DNA from: a virus | Strand: one strand, 5' to 3' | Virus record (IMG/VR): IMGVR_UViG_3300004805_000432 | Location: 1-22,787 of that record | DNA: 22,787 nucleotides | Shown here: positions 14,965 through 21,196 of the stretch, one piece after another | Layout of the letters: the number at the start of each line of letters is the position of its first letter | Numbering within the stretch: the stretch's first letter is position 1 | Notes under the pieces: model-generated | Seen by the model: the letters and a program-made list of their open reading frames with translations, nothing else | What the model was told of the DNA's origin: nothing | Databases searched by the model: none | Program-made: the position numbers and the translations under genes

Positions 14965-15585
14965 TTATAAATTTCCAGGATCAGTTAATCCTAGCTGAGA
15001 AAATCCCCAGGCTCTTTCATTACAGCCATTACATTTGTGACAACGACCAGTTTTAAACCTATTACAAGTATGAGTGATGTAAAACAAATCCTCTTGTTTA
15101 CATTGTATAACTAAATCTATTATATGTATTTTGTTTAGGTGCATAAGTGGTGTTTTAAACCGGTTACTTTCTTTTGCGTCTGGCTGAACCCAGCCTATCA
15201 TATGTTCAGGCTGTTGTTCTATTAATCCACAATAAGTTACATCAAATCCAAGATCATATGCATGATGTACACCTGACCTAACTTGTTTATCTTCTGGTAA
15301 AGAAGGATTTCCAACTATAATAGCATCTTGTTTGATTAAGTTAAACTTTTCATTCATATTAGAAACTACCAGCTTACTAAAATAAACAGATCCTTCTGAC
15401 CGCATTATTGATATAGGTCTTATGTCATGTCTATATCCTATGTTTTTATTTTCCAGCAGCATTAGATAGTACATTATAGCACTATCAATGCCGCCACTAA
15501 TGAGAACTGCTATCTTAGCTCTTTCTTCTGGAAGTTTTAATTCAAAAATGCGTTGATTGCCAACGGGACCACAAGTTATAATCAT
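14965..15585 (-). CDS. QueC-like PP-loop ATPase (7-cyano-7-deazaguanine synthase-like)
   Basis: 206 residues. The PP-loop S-G-G-I-D-S (30-35) marks an N-type ATP pyrophosphatase. The C-terminal cysteines at 174, 182, 185 and 188 (C-x7-C-x2-C-x2-C) followed by E-R-A-W-G-F match the zinc site of QueC. QueC makes preQ0, a precursor of queuosine in tRNA and of deazaguanine DNA modifications used by some phages. No other preQ0 gene (queD, folE, dpdA) is in the window, so the pathway may be elsewhere or completed by the host. It lies 14 bases after the phosphoesterase gene, so the two are probably co-transcribed. QueC-like is secure; exact activity is not. Confidence 0.85.
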   Translation of the reverse strand: MIITCGPVGNQRIFELKLPEERAKIAVLISGGIDSAIMYYLMLLENKNIGYRHDIRPISIMRSEGSVYFSKLVVSNMNEKFNLIKQDAIIVGNPSLPEDKQVRSGVHHAYDLGFDVTYCGLIEQQPEHMIGWVQPDAKESNRFKTPLMHLNKIHIIDLVIQCKQEDLFYITHTCNRFKTGRCHKCNGCNERAWGFSQLGLTDPGNL

Positions 15586-15599
15586 AATTTTATTTATGG

Positions 15600-16205
15600 C
15601 TACATTGTAGGCCCGTTACCATTTTTAAAACCAATAGATCCACCTTCGGCTTCAATGCGTTTGATAACATCTTCAAACAAGATTGGAGCATAGTCAGTTT
15701 GCTCTACACATACACAATGATACCGAGTATCAATTTCGTGTGGTGTGAAAGTACCATCACCAAACCCAATTGTTTTTCCAGTTTTCATCACACGTTTTTC
15801 ATGTAAGTGACCATGAATATTAACGCCAAATCGTCCAAGACTATCTGGGTGAATTGGAATATGTGAAAGAATCATTCCATTAAGAACATGATAAGCACGA
15901 ATATCTCTAAAGTACGGAGTGTAATCCGACAATTTAAAGATATCGTGATTGCCACGAATAAGAACCTTATCACCATTCAGTCTAGGCATAATTGCTGACA
16001 GGGCCTTGCGGTTAATGACAACATCACCTAAAAAATAGACTTTATCATTTGGTCGAACAGTATCATTAAACCGTTCAATCAAATACTCATCCATCTCAGT
16101 AACATCATCAAATGGACGTAACTTAGTTACGCCATCAGCTCTGAAAAATTTACAAACTCCCGCATGTGAAAAATGCGGGTCTGAGTACAAAAAACTTGCC
16201 GGCAT
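15600..16205 (-). CDS. calcineurin-like metallophosphoesterase
   Basis: 201 residues. All the metal-binding motifs are visible in order: S-D-P-H-F (D-x-H), L-G-D-V (GD), R-G-N-H-D (GNHD), S-H-I-P and G-H-L-H. This gives a two-metal phosphoesterase with a cytoplasmic location expected. It lies 11 bases downstream of rtcB, so it could act in RNA end repair, where phosphoesterases trim 2',3'-cyclic phosphates, but this is inference from proximity. Confidence 0.92.
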   Translation of the reverse strand: MPASFLYSDPHFSHAGVCKFFRADGVTKLRPFDDVTEMDEYLIERFNDTVRPNDKVYFLGDVVINRKALSAIMPRLNGDKVLIRGNHDIFKLSDYTPYFRDIRAYHVLNGMILSHIPIHPDSLGRFGVNIHGHLHEKRVMKTGKTIGFGDGTFTPHEIDTRYHCVCVEQTDYAPILFEDVIKRIEAEGGSIGFKNGNGPTM

Positions 16206-16216
16206 AAATGCCTCCT

Positions 16217-17413
16217 TTATCCTTTAACACATAACACCTGTTTAAGAGTGTGTACGATTTCGACTAAATCCGTCTGTGCCGCCATTACAGCATCAATATC
16301 TTTGTAAGCACCTGGAATTTCGTCTAGTACATTTTCATCTTTACGGCATTCAACTCCTGCTGTTTGTAATTCTAAATCATCTAGCGAGAACATACGTTTT
16401 GCTCCATTACGGCTGTATTTACGCCCTGCTCCATGTGAACATGAACAGTAGGAATCTTGATTTCCTTTTCCTTGAACAATGAAAGACTTTGCTCCCATAG
16501 ATCCTGGAATAATTCCCATTTGTCCCTCTTTCGCTGATACAGCACCCTTACGAGTAATCCACATATCTTCGCCAAAGTGTTCTTCAATAGATGTAAAGTT
16601 ATGATGACAGTTTACAACTTCTCCCACTACTTTCATTTGTGGAAATTTATGTTGTAAAGTCTGTAACACAATTTGCATCATGGTATCACGATTAAGCATA
16701 GCATAATCCTGCGCCCATAGCATAGCTTCAATGTAAGCATTGAATTCAGCAGTGCCTTCATCTAACCATGCTAGATCTGAATCTACAAGTTTACGTTGCT
16801 CACGAATTGCGATTTCTTTAGCCATTTCAATGGCAACAGTTCCAATTTGGTTTCCAATCCCACGAGAACCAGAGTGTAACATAACCCAAACACGATCTTC
16901 TAGGTCTAGGCAAATCTCAATAAAGTGATTTCCTCCGCCAAGAGTACCAATTTGATTGGCAATCTTGTATGGATCAGCGCGGCCCAGCCGTTCTTTCATT
17001 GCTAATTTTTCCCAACGCTGAAACATTTTGTGTTCAGCCTGTCGCAATTTATCAGCAGCAGCACCTTTAACTTTAATTGAGCTACGTGAATGCTCATTAA
17101 AGCCAACTGGCACTCCGCGCTCAATTGAGTTCCTCAATGAATACAATGACTCTGGTAAATCACTAGCAGTAAGATTAGTCATTACAGCACACATACCACA
17201 ACCGATATCTACACCGACCGCGGCAGGAATAATTGCGCTACGAGTTGGAATTACTGATCCAACAGTGGCACCTTTACCCATATGGACGTCAGGCATAACA
17301 GCAACATGCCCTGCCAAAATTGGCAGAACACTAATATTGCGTAGTTGATCCATTGCGGCTTGTTCGACTTCCATGTCGCCAGTCCACATTTTTACGTTGT
17401 CTATTGAGTACAT
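16217..17413 (-). CDS. rtcB: RNA-splicing ligase RtcB
   Basis: 398 residues, at the short end of the RtcB range. Key segments are P-D-V-H-M-G-K-G at ~41-48, G-V-D-I-G-C-G-M at ~67-74 (metal-binding Cys and Asp), G-G-G-N-H-F, L-H-S-G-S-R-G, and S-H-G-A-G-R with the guanylylated-His region. RtcB joins 2',3'-cyclic phosphate or 3'-phosphate to 5'-OH RNA ends using GTP and Mn2+, repairing cut tRNA. With the phage's own tRNA genes nearby this suggests a defence against host anticodon nucleases. AGGA lies eight bases before the ATG, and an extended -10 promoter is upstream. Confident. Confidence 0.96.
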   Translation of the reverse strand: MYSIDNVKMWTGDMEVEQAAMDQLRNISVLPILAGHVAVMPDVHMGKGATVGSVIPTRSAIIPAAVGVDIGCGMCAVMTNLTASDLPESLYSLRNSIERGVPVGFNEHSRSSIKVKGAAADKLRQAEHKMFQRWEKLAMKERLGRADPYKIANQIGTLGGGNHFIEICLDLEDRVWVMLHSGSRGIGNQIGTVAIEMAKEIAIREQRKLVDSDLAWLDEGTAEFNAYIEAMLWAQDYAMLNRDTMMQIVLQTLQHKFPQMKVVGEVVNCHHNFTSIEEHFGEDMWITRKGAVSAKEGQMGIIPGSMGAKSFIVQGKGNQDSYCSCSHGAGRKYSRNGAKRMFSLDDLELQTAGVECRKDENVLDEIPGAYKDIDAVMAAQTDLVEIVHTLKQVLCVKG

Positions 17414-17442
17414 TTTATTTCCTAGTATGTAATTAAAAATAT

Positions 17443-17471
17443 ATTATAACACGAGCCAAATAAAAAAGCAA
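17443..17471 (-). promoter_or_regulatory. extended -10 promoter for rtcB
   Basis: TG-T-TATAAT (TATAAT at 17443-17448) with TTGCTT as a weak -35 17 bases upstream, formed by the terminator tail and stem. Same architecture as at 7700. Confidence 0.7.
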
Positions 17472-17492
17472 CCAAAATCTTACTTTTGGTTG
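17461..17492 (-). terminator. rho-independent terminator after the metalloprotease gene
   Basis: A 9-bp perfect stem (17484-17492 with 17469-17477, loop of 6) followed by a run of six T on the minus strand. Confidence 0.93.
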
Positions 17493-17513
17493 TCTAGTGT
17501 ATTGACTTATGTA

Positions 17514-18482
17514 TTATCGTGTGTTTTGTTTTGCTTGTTCTAATTCATTTTTTCTATCAATATAATCCATGACTGCTTTATACATCAATGTTGTATATCG
17601 CCTCATAATTTTGATTTCAGTTGGATTGTTTTTATCTTTAAAAATATCATTCAAATATTGTAACTGGGTCTGTAATTCAGACAATCTTTGAGGTGTTGCC
17701 TGAACACCTGGTTGATCTAATTTTTTAGATTTAATAAATTTAGCAGCTTCTTGATTAGCAAACGCCGCAATTTCTTGAGGACTACCTCTATATAATCTAT
17801 ATGCTTCTTTTTCTGTAAATCCAGCTTTTTTGTAATCTTCTATTGATTTATCAAATGTTTCTTTATCTGTTAGATAACTACGATATGCTTTATCTGTATT
17901 CATTCCTTTTGCGGTGGCAGCTTTGTCTTGCATAGCATGTACCATTTCGTGAATAAAAACGCCGGCAATATTAGTTACAACTGCGCTTACCGCAGGAGTA
18001 AAAGTATATTTTTTAAATTCATCTATAATTGAATCAGCAGTTTCTAAATAATCAAGTGTATCACCTTCATTATACTTAATTACTTGTGCTGACCAATTAG
18101 CCCATATTCTATTTTTAATATCATTAAGATATTTTATGTTTATTCCTATAGAAGAAGTATCACCATGCCATTCTCCATTATTTTTCTTCATTTTACCAAA
18201 GTAAACAATAATGTTTGGCATCTTCATAGTACTACTGGCAATATTTTGTAGATTAGTGGTACAATGTTTTTTCATTTTGGACACTAGTTTAACTCGTGGT
18301 TTAACTGCGCCAAATTTTCCAGTTTCATCAATGTTCGTCTGTATTTCAGGTGTAATTTTTACTTTTACAAAGGAATCCATGGAATCTAAAATACCTTTTT
18401 TAATGGCATTCTCAACCTCTGGTAGATATCTAGTTAAGTTAATAGATTCATCAACATTTTGTTGTATTTCGTATAATCGCAT
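17514..18482 (-). CDS. HExxH zinc metalloprotease-like protein
   Basis: 322 residues from the ATG at 18482. The frame is open for 29 more codons but that part would read through the tRNA, so the internal ATG, which gives the clean N-terminus M-R-L-Y-E-I, is chosen. Residues 178-182 are H-E-M-V-H, the zinc-binding HExxH motif, preceded by V-F-I and followed by A-M-Q-D. The region up to ~130 is mixed alpha/beta and the C-terminal ~90 residues are Lys/Glu-rich helix. Short M-R-x-x-E starts also occur in the protein at 20177. It could be a host-directed or virion-associated protease. The ribosome site is weak. A terminator follows directly. Confidence 0.78.
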   Translation of the reverse strand: MRLYEIQQNVDESINLTRYLPEVENAIKKGILDSMDSFVKVKITPEIQTNIDETGKFGAVKPRVKLVSKMKKHCTTNLQNIASSTMKMPNIIVYFGKMKKNNGEWHGDTSSIGINIKYLNDIKNRIWANWSAQVIKYNEGDTLDYLETADSIIDEFKKYTFTPAVSAVVTNIAGVFIHEMVHAMQDKAATAKGMNTDKAYRSYLTDKETFDKSIEDYKKAGFTEKEAYRLYRGSPQEIAAFANQEAAKFIKSKKLDQPGVQATPQRLSELQTQLQYLNDIFKDKNNPTEIKIMRRYTTLMYKAVMDYIDRKNELEQAKQNTR

Positions 18483-18507
18483 TACTTTATTTATGTACGA
18501 TGTTATT

Positions 18508-18584
18508 TGGTAGCGAGGAGTGGATTCGAACCACCGACCTTGTGAATATGAGTCACCTGCTCTAACCAACTGAGCTACATCGCC
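18508..18584 (-). tRNA. tRNA with CAT anticodon (elongator Met or Ile2)
   Basis: D-arm GCTC/GAGC, loop C-T-CAT-A-T, T-loop TTCGAAT, encoded CCA. The acceptor has G1-T72 and a 6-67 mismatch. The A-G-G-T-G-A-C-T-CAT string resembles lysidine-type Ile tRNA, but the D-arm resembles Met tRNA, so identity is open. The homing-endonuclease gene ends inside its 5' part. Confidence 0.88.
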
Positions 18585-19218
18585 ATGGTGGAGTGTAATT
18601 TCTACATTCCTCTAAACCTTTTATGATTATAAGATTTTTTATTTGTTTCGTTAAACAAGCTATTTTATCTTCCTGGGCCTTAATGGCATATGGATTTTTT
18701 GGATCTAAATATATATCATAATCAATAAGATAAAAGTCTGGAAAATAATTATGTGTTATTCCATCATTGTCTATCCATTTGATTGGATCAGGCCTGATCC
18801 AATCAATATTAGTATTATCAAGACGAACTGCCAACGCTTCTTCCCAAGAAGAATCTAAATTAACAATAGTGCCATCTTTTTTTGTATACTTCCTAATAGA
18901 TCTAACTAATCTTCTATGAGGACTAGCAAGAGCTTTTTTTTTAAGATGTAGTTTAGTTTCTACCGAATGTTTTTTGCCTAACATAGATCCTGGTTTTCCA
19001 GTCATTGTTCCTGGTGGAATCGTCCTTCCTTCATCTTTTGCTTTGGTAAATTGATTGCGTGGTGATATTATTCCTTCTCTATGTTTAGCTAACGCATTTA
19101 CATAGTCTACTCGTTTAGGATTTGATACACACCAACGAGAGTGATTAGCTCTTGTGCTAGAATTCATATTTTCTAGGGAGATATTGCAATATTTACAATT
19201 TGTTAGTTTTTGATACAT
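18562..19218 (-). CDS. homing-endonuclease-like protein: zinc finger, NUMOD3-like, PD-(D/E)xK-like
   Basis: 218 residues. The N-terminus has C-x2-C (8, 11) and H-x4-C (26, 30), a small zinc-finger-like site. Residues ~77-96 read G-S-M-L-G-K-K-H-S-x-E-T-K, a NUMOD3-like DNA-binding element found in phage homing endonucleases. The C-terminal part has E126, P160-D161 in Y-F-P-D-F and D172-x-K174 in Y-L-D-P-K, fitting the PD-(D/E)xK fold. It lies between tRNA-Arg and the CAT tRNA, and its last seven codons plus the stop are formed by the tRNA 5' end, suggesting insertion at a tRNA. The nuclease assignment is inference from motifs. The ribosome site is a weak GGAA. Confidence 0.72.
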   Translation of the reverse strand: MYQKLTNCKYCNISLENMNSSTRANHSRWCVSNPKRVDYVNALAKHREGIISPRNQFTKAKDEGRTIPPGTMTGKPGSMLGKKHSVETKLHLKKKALASPHRRLVRSIRKYTKKDGTIVNLDSSWEEALAVRLDNTNIDWIRPDPIKWIDNDGITHNYFPDFYLIDYDIYLDPKNPYAIKAQEDKIACLTKQIKNLIIIKGLEECRNYTPPWRCSSVG

Positions 19219-19233
19219 AAGTATTCCAATTAA

Positions 19234-19310
19234 TGGTGCGGCTGGAGGGACTCGAACCCCCGGCCCACGAGGTAGAAGCTCGTTGCTCTAATCCACTGAG
19301 CTACAGCCGC
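19234..19310 (-). tRNA. tRNA-Arg (TCT)
   Basis: Perfect acceptor GCGGCTG/CAGCCGC, five-pair anticodon stem ACGAG/CTCGT, loop C-T-TCT-A-C, T-loop TTCGAGT, encoded CCA. Reads AGA/AGG, frequent codons in AT-rich genes. Confidence 0.96.
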
Positions 19311-19332
19311 ATATACTTATTTATTAAAACTA

Positions 19333-19372
19333 CTGTATTATCCGTTTTTCTATCCGTTGAACTACGGGCGGA
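19333..19372 (-). pseudogene. truncated tRNA remnant (5' half)
   Basis: On the minus strand from 19372 a tRNA-like 5' half is readable: a seven-base acceptor-like strand, TA, GTTC, D-loop with GG, and G-A-A-A. No anticodon arm pairs, no T-arm follows, and tRNA-Arg begins only 62 bases downstream. It abuts the 3' arm of the stem-loop at 19372-19455. Confidence 0.55.
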
Positions 19373-19455
19373 TTATTATATTGAAGCACACTCTGACTAT
19401 GTCCGATAAGACCTAGCGTTGGCATGCCTACTTAAATGTGCTTCAATATAATAAT
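19372..19455 (-). ncRNA. long-armed stem-loop E1 after tRNA-Lys (possible structured RNA)
   Basis: A perfect 19-bp inverted repeat (19372-19390 and 19437-19455) encloses a 46-base centre. It begins at the last base of the tRNA-Lys CCA and ends at the tRNA remnant. On the minus strand the centre contains TAGGCA, CC, AAC and ATAGTC-x-GAG in the same order as in the second stem-loop at 19901-20003. Confidence 0.6.
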
Positions 19456-19652
19456 GGTAGGGGCACACGGTAACGATCCGTGGTCGACCGGGTAAAAGCC
19501 GGATGCTCTGCCATTGAGCTATACCCCTTCTGCTTATCTAACTTACGCTGCGCCTTGTGTGGCTTAACATGACTTCCCGCACTTCTTTTACGTGCCAGCA
19601 TCACGAACGGGTTTCGTGGATTTAGTGTTGGCACGATCATCTTAGACTTCAT
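19443..19652 (-). CDS. small basic protein whose frame reads through tRNA-Lys
   Basis: AAGGAG about eleven bases before the ATG at 19652 supports translation. The first ~43 residues are Lys/Arg-rich with R-N-P-F-V-M-L-A-R-K-R-S-A-G-S-H-V-K-P-H-K-A-Q-R, resembling small basic phage proteins. The frame then runs without a stop through the whole tRNA-Lys gene (the G-Y-S-S-M-A-E-H part is simply translated tRNA) and ends at TGA 19443 inside the E1 stem-loop. The true product may end at the same stop, or tRNA processing may cut the message. The start at 19682 is possible but lacks a ribosome site. Function unknown. Confidence 0.68.
   Translation of the reverse strand: MKSKMIVPTLNPRNPFVMLARKRSAGSHVKPHKAQRKLDKQKGYSSMAEHPAFTRSTTDRYRVPLPLLY
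19455..19528 (-). tRNA. tRNA-Lys (TTT)
   Basis: Acceptor AGGGGTA pairs with TGCCCCT (one G-U), D-arm GCTC/GAGC, anticodon stem TCCGG/CCGGT, loop C-T-TTT-A-C, T-stem CACGG/CCGTG, encoded CCA. The T-loop ATCGTTA lacks the usual TTC start, so the T54-A58 contact may be altered. Confidence 0.88.
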
Positions 19653-19656
19653 TGTA

Positions 19657-19785
19657 CTACTCCTTTTCAATTTTACGACCACTTTTGCGTGACTTTACGC
19701 CCACAACAAACTTAATTTTCTTACCGTTACCTGCCTTAACAACACGGCAGTCGTGGTAGCAACGCTTAGATCCGAACGCTTTCAT
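19657..19785 (-). CDS. small basic Cys-containing protein, 42 aa
   Basis: ATG at 19785 preceded by AAAGGAG; stop TAG at 19657-19659 overlaps the ribosome-site region of the next small gene. The protein starts M-K-A-F-G-S-K-R-C-Y-H-D-C-R, with an H and two C close together, and its remaining residues are mostly Lys, Arg, Gly and Val. The codon use and ribosome site look real. It is the first gene after the promoter at 19813-19841. A nucleic-acid-binding role is only suggested by its charge. Confidence 0.8.
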   Translation of the reverse strand: MKAFGSKRCYHDCRVVKAGNGKKIKFVVGVKSRKSGRKIEKE

Positions 19786-19812
19786 AACTGCTCCTTTGTT
19801 TAACAAGTACTT

Positions 19813-19841
19813 ATTATAGATGATCTTGAATTAATTGTCAA
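19813..19841 (-). promoter_or_regulatory. sigma70-type promoter for small genes and tRNA-Lys
   Basis: Perfect TTGACA (19836-19841), 17-bp spacer, perfect TATAAT (19813-19818); starts with the shared TTGACAATTAATT. Confidence 0.93.
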
Positions 19842-19874
19842 CTGGGGTGACAAATACTTACTCTTCAATAACCT

Positions 19875-19891
19875 ACGAACAACTTGTTCGT
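19875..19891. promoter_or_regulatory. 17-bp palindrome upstream of the promoter
   Basis: ACGAACAA and TTGTTCGT around one central base. It lies about 34 bases upstream of the -35 at 19836-19841 and could be an operator or a hairpin. Confidence 0.4.
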
Positions 19892-19900
19892 GAAGTTGAT

Positions 19901-20003
19901 GACTATGACAATAGGGGTGACCACTGAGAAGTCTCACTCAGACTATAACTTTCACAGAGTTAGGTGCCTATTTTACACTATGGTCACCCCTATTATCACA
20001 GTC
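19901..20003 (-). ncRNA. long-armed stem-loop E2 after tRNA-Phe (possible structured RNA)
   Basis: A 23-base inverted repeat (19901-19923 and 19981-20003) with 21 matches encloses a 57-base centre, starting nine bases after the tRNA-Phe CCA. The minus-strand centre holds TAGGCA, CC, T-AAC and ATAGTCTGAG in the same order as E1, and a nested CTGAG/CTCAG hairpin. Arms differ in sequence from E1 while the centre is similar. The 19786-20012 interval otherwise holds only the promoter and palindrome. Confidence 0.6.
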
Positions 20004-20012
20004 ACCATTGAT

Positions 20013-20088
20013 TGGTGTCAACTAGTGGAATCGAACCACTTTCCGAAGCTCTTCAAGCTACTGCTATGACCACATCAGCTAAGTTGAC
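20013..20088 (-). tRNA. tRNA-Phe (GAA)
   Basis: Perfect acceptor GTCAACT/AGTTGAC, loop T-T-GAA-G-A, T-loop TTCGATT, encoded CCA. The anticodon stem has one T-T mismatch. Confidence 0.93.
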
Positions 20089-20094
20089 ATTGAT

Positions 20095-20170
20095 TGGTGG
20101 GTCGTGACGGGTTCGAACCGCCGACATTCTCGGTGTAAGCGAGATGCTCTACCAACTGAGCTAACGACCC
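20095..20170 (-). tRNA. tRNA-Val (TAC)
   Basis: Perfect acceptor GGGTCGT/ACGACCC, anticodon stem TCTCG/CGAGA with loop C-T-TAC-A-C, T-loop TTCGAAC, encoded CCA. It lies six bases from the 3' end of the GNAT-like gene. Confidence 0.97.
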
Positions 20171-20176
20171 TTAAAA

Positions 20177-20797
20177 TTAGATATTTTTTGCTACTAACAA
20201 AGTGTAATAATGCTTTTCACTTTTCTTATCTTCACTCCAAATATCCTCAGGTGAAATATTAACACCATCAAATACTATTGGCTTTCCAGCTGCATCACGC
20301 ATATACTTGCCATCTTGTAAGATAAAAACATTATGCCGATCTGCTGCACTTTTACGGATAATCTTTAACCATAATTCTTTGCCGCCGACGTATTGCACGT
20401 TGTCGCTTACAATGGTATAGCCATGGTTCAATATCATCTTATATAGCTGATATCCATAACCAAACCCTTGTACATCATCTGTTGCTACAACCGTGTCAAT
20501 TTGCAGTGATTTTCCGCCACCAGCATCACCTAATTTAGGTTTCTTATGAAATTTAATAGTAGCAACAACTTCCATAGATGGTTTACCGTCAGCTCTCGTT
20601 ACTGCTGGCCCAATTATAGCACTTGATTTATCTTTTTTAAGAGCGGCAATAATTTTTTGATTTCTAACTTGATGAGTGCCTAATAAATCATACTGTCTAT
20701 CCAGCGTACTTACGCTTGCTACATGGACTTTAACATCAGTCACGGGCAATTCTTTTGGTATATAGCTTGGCATTTCAAATAACTCGCTGAATCTCAT
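20177..20797 (-). CDS. GNAT-like acetyltransferase-fold protein
   Basis: 206 residues with N-terminal M-R-F-S-E-L-F-E, the short start motif seen also in the metalloprotease gene. A strand I-D-T-V-V-A-T is followed by Q-G-F-G-Y-G-Y-Q-L-Y, matching motif A of GNAT acetyltransferases (x-x-G-x-G-x, acetyl-CoA pyrophosphate loop), then a helix and strand I-V-S-D. The N-terminal ~90 residues are not recognised. It could acetylate a protein or small molecule, or be an inactive GNAT-like phage protein. TAGGA lies nine bases before the ATG. It sits between tRNA-Gln and tRNA-Val. Confidence 0.68.
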   Translation of the reverse strand: MRFSELFEMPSYIPKELPVTDVKVHVASVSTLDRQYDLLGTHQVRNQKIIAALKKDKSSAIIGPAVTRADGKPSMEVVATIKFHKKPKLGDAGGGKSLQIDTVVATDDVQGFGYGYQLYKMILNHGYTIVSDNVQYVGGKELWLKIIRKSAADRHNVFILQDGKYMRDAAGKPIVFDGVNISPEDIWSEDKKSEKHYYTLLVAKNI

Positions 20798-20834
20798 GGA
20801 ATATTCCTAATAATACATATATTTATTGATTTTA

Positions 20835-20910
20835 TGGCAGGAGATACAGGGATCGGACCTGTGTATGACGGAATCAAAATCCGTTGCCTTACCAACTTGG
20901 CTAATCTCCA
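20835..20910 (-). tRNA. tRNA-Gln (TTG)
   Basis: Loop T-T-TTG-A-T on a five-pair stem ACGGA/TCCGT; acceptor pairs 2-71 to 7-66 are perfect, with an unpaired T1/T72 end and discriminator G73, typical identity elements for Gln; encoded CCA. Overlaps no gene. Confidence 0.93.
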
Positions 20911-20916
20911 ACTAAA

Positions 20917-21171
20917 CTATTTGTATTTTCTACCTTGTTTTTTAATCTGCACTGATTCAATTTTTCTCAGATATTCTGTTGGATTAACCCTTCCTTCCTG
21001 GATTTCCAACAATACTTCTGACATTCGTGTAATTTTATCAGTTCCTAATCGATGAAATCGCATTTCACGCATCTTTGCAGCTGCAATTAATACTAAATCA
21101 TATCTTTTATTGTCTACTTGATCGCAACATACATTGATATCTATAAGACTGGCTACTGTTTTAATTGACAT
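20917..21171 (-). CDS. RNA polymerase omega subunit-like protein
   Basis: 84 residues, close to bacterial omega (RpoZ, ~75-100). After a short N-terminal part, the segment N-K-R-Y-D-L-V-L-I-A-A-A-K-M-R-E-M matches the core omega motif (N-R-[FY]-[DE]-L-V-L-x-A-[AS]-x-R-[AM]), and a Lys-rich C-terminal tail follows. Omega binds the beta-prime subunit and stabilises host RNA polymerase, and in some bacteria alters sigma choice. The start has AGGA six bases upstream. It lies between tRNA-Pro and tRNA-Gln. The C-terminal half diverges, so 'omega-like' is safer than an assigned rpoZ. Confidence 0.8.
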   Translation of the reverse strand: MSIKTVASLIDINVCCDQVDNKRYDLVLIAAAKMREMRFHRLGTDKITRMSEVLLEIQEGRVNPTEYLRKIESVQIKKQGRKYK

Positions 21172-21196
21172 ATATTTCCTAGTTTACTTACATTAA

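Noticed and set aside
18483-18569. N-terminal extension of the metalloprotease gene
   Set aside because: The extra codons are translated tRNA sequence; the ATG at 18482 gives a clean N-terminus.
19311-19455. Permuted or split tRNA made from the remnant and the E1 stem-loop
   Set aside because: No matching 3' half with a complementary acceptor strand and T-arm could be found upstream.
19372-20003. Group I intron remnants (ATAGTC and GCC-AAC strings resemble core elements)
   Set aside because: The complementary partner needed for the P7 helix is not found in either element and each is only about 85-105 bases long.
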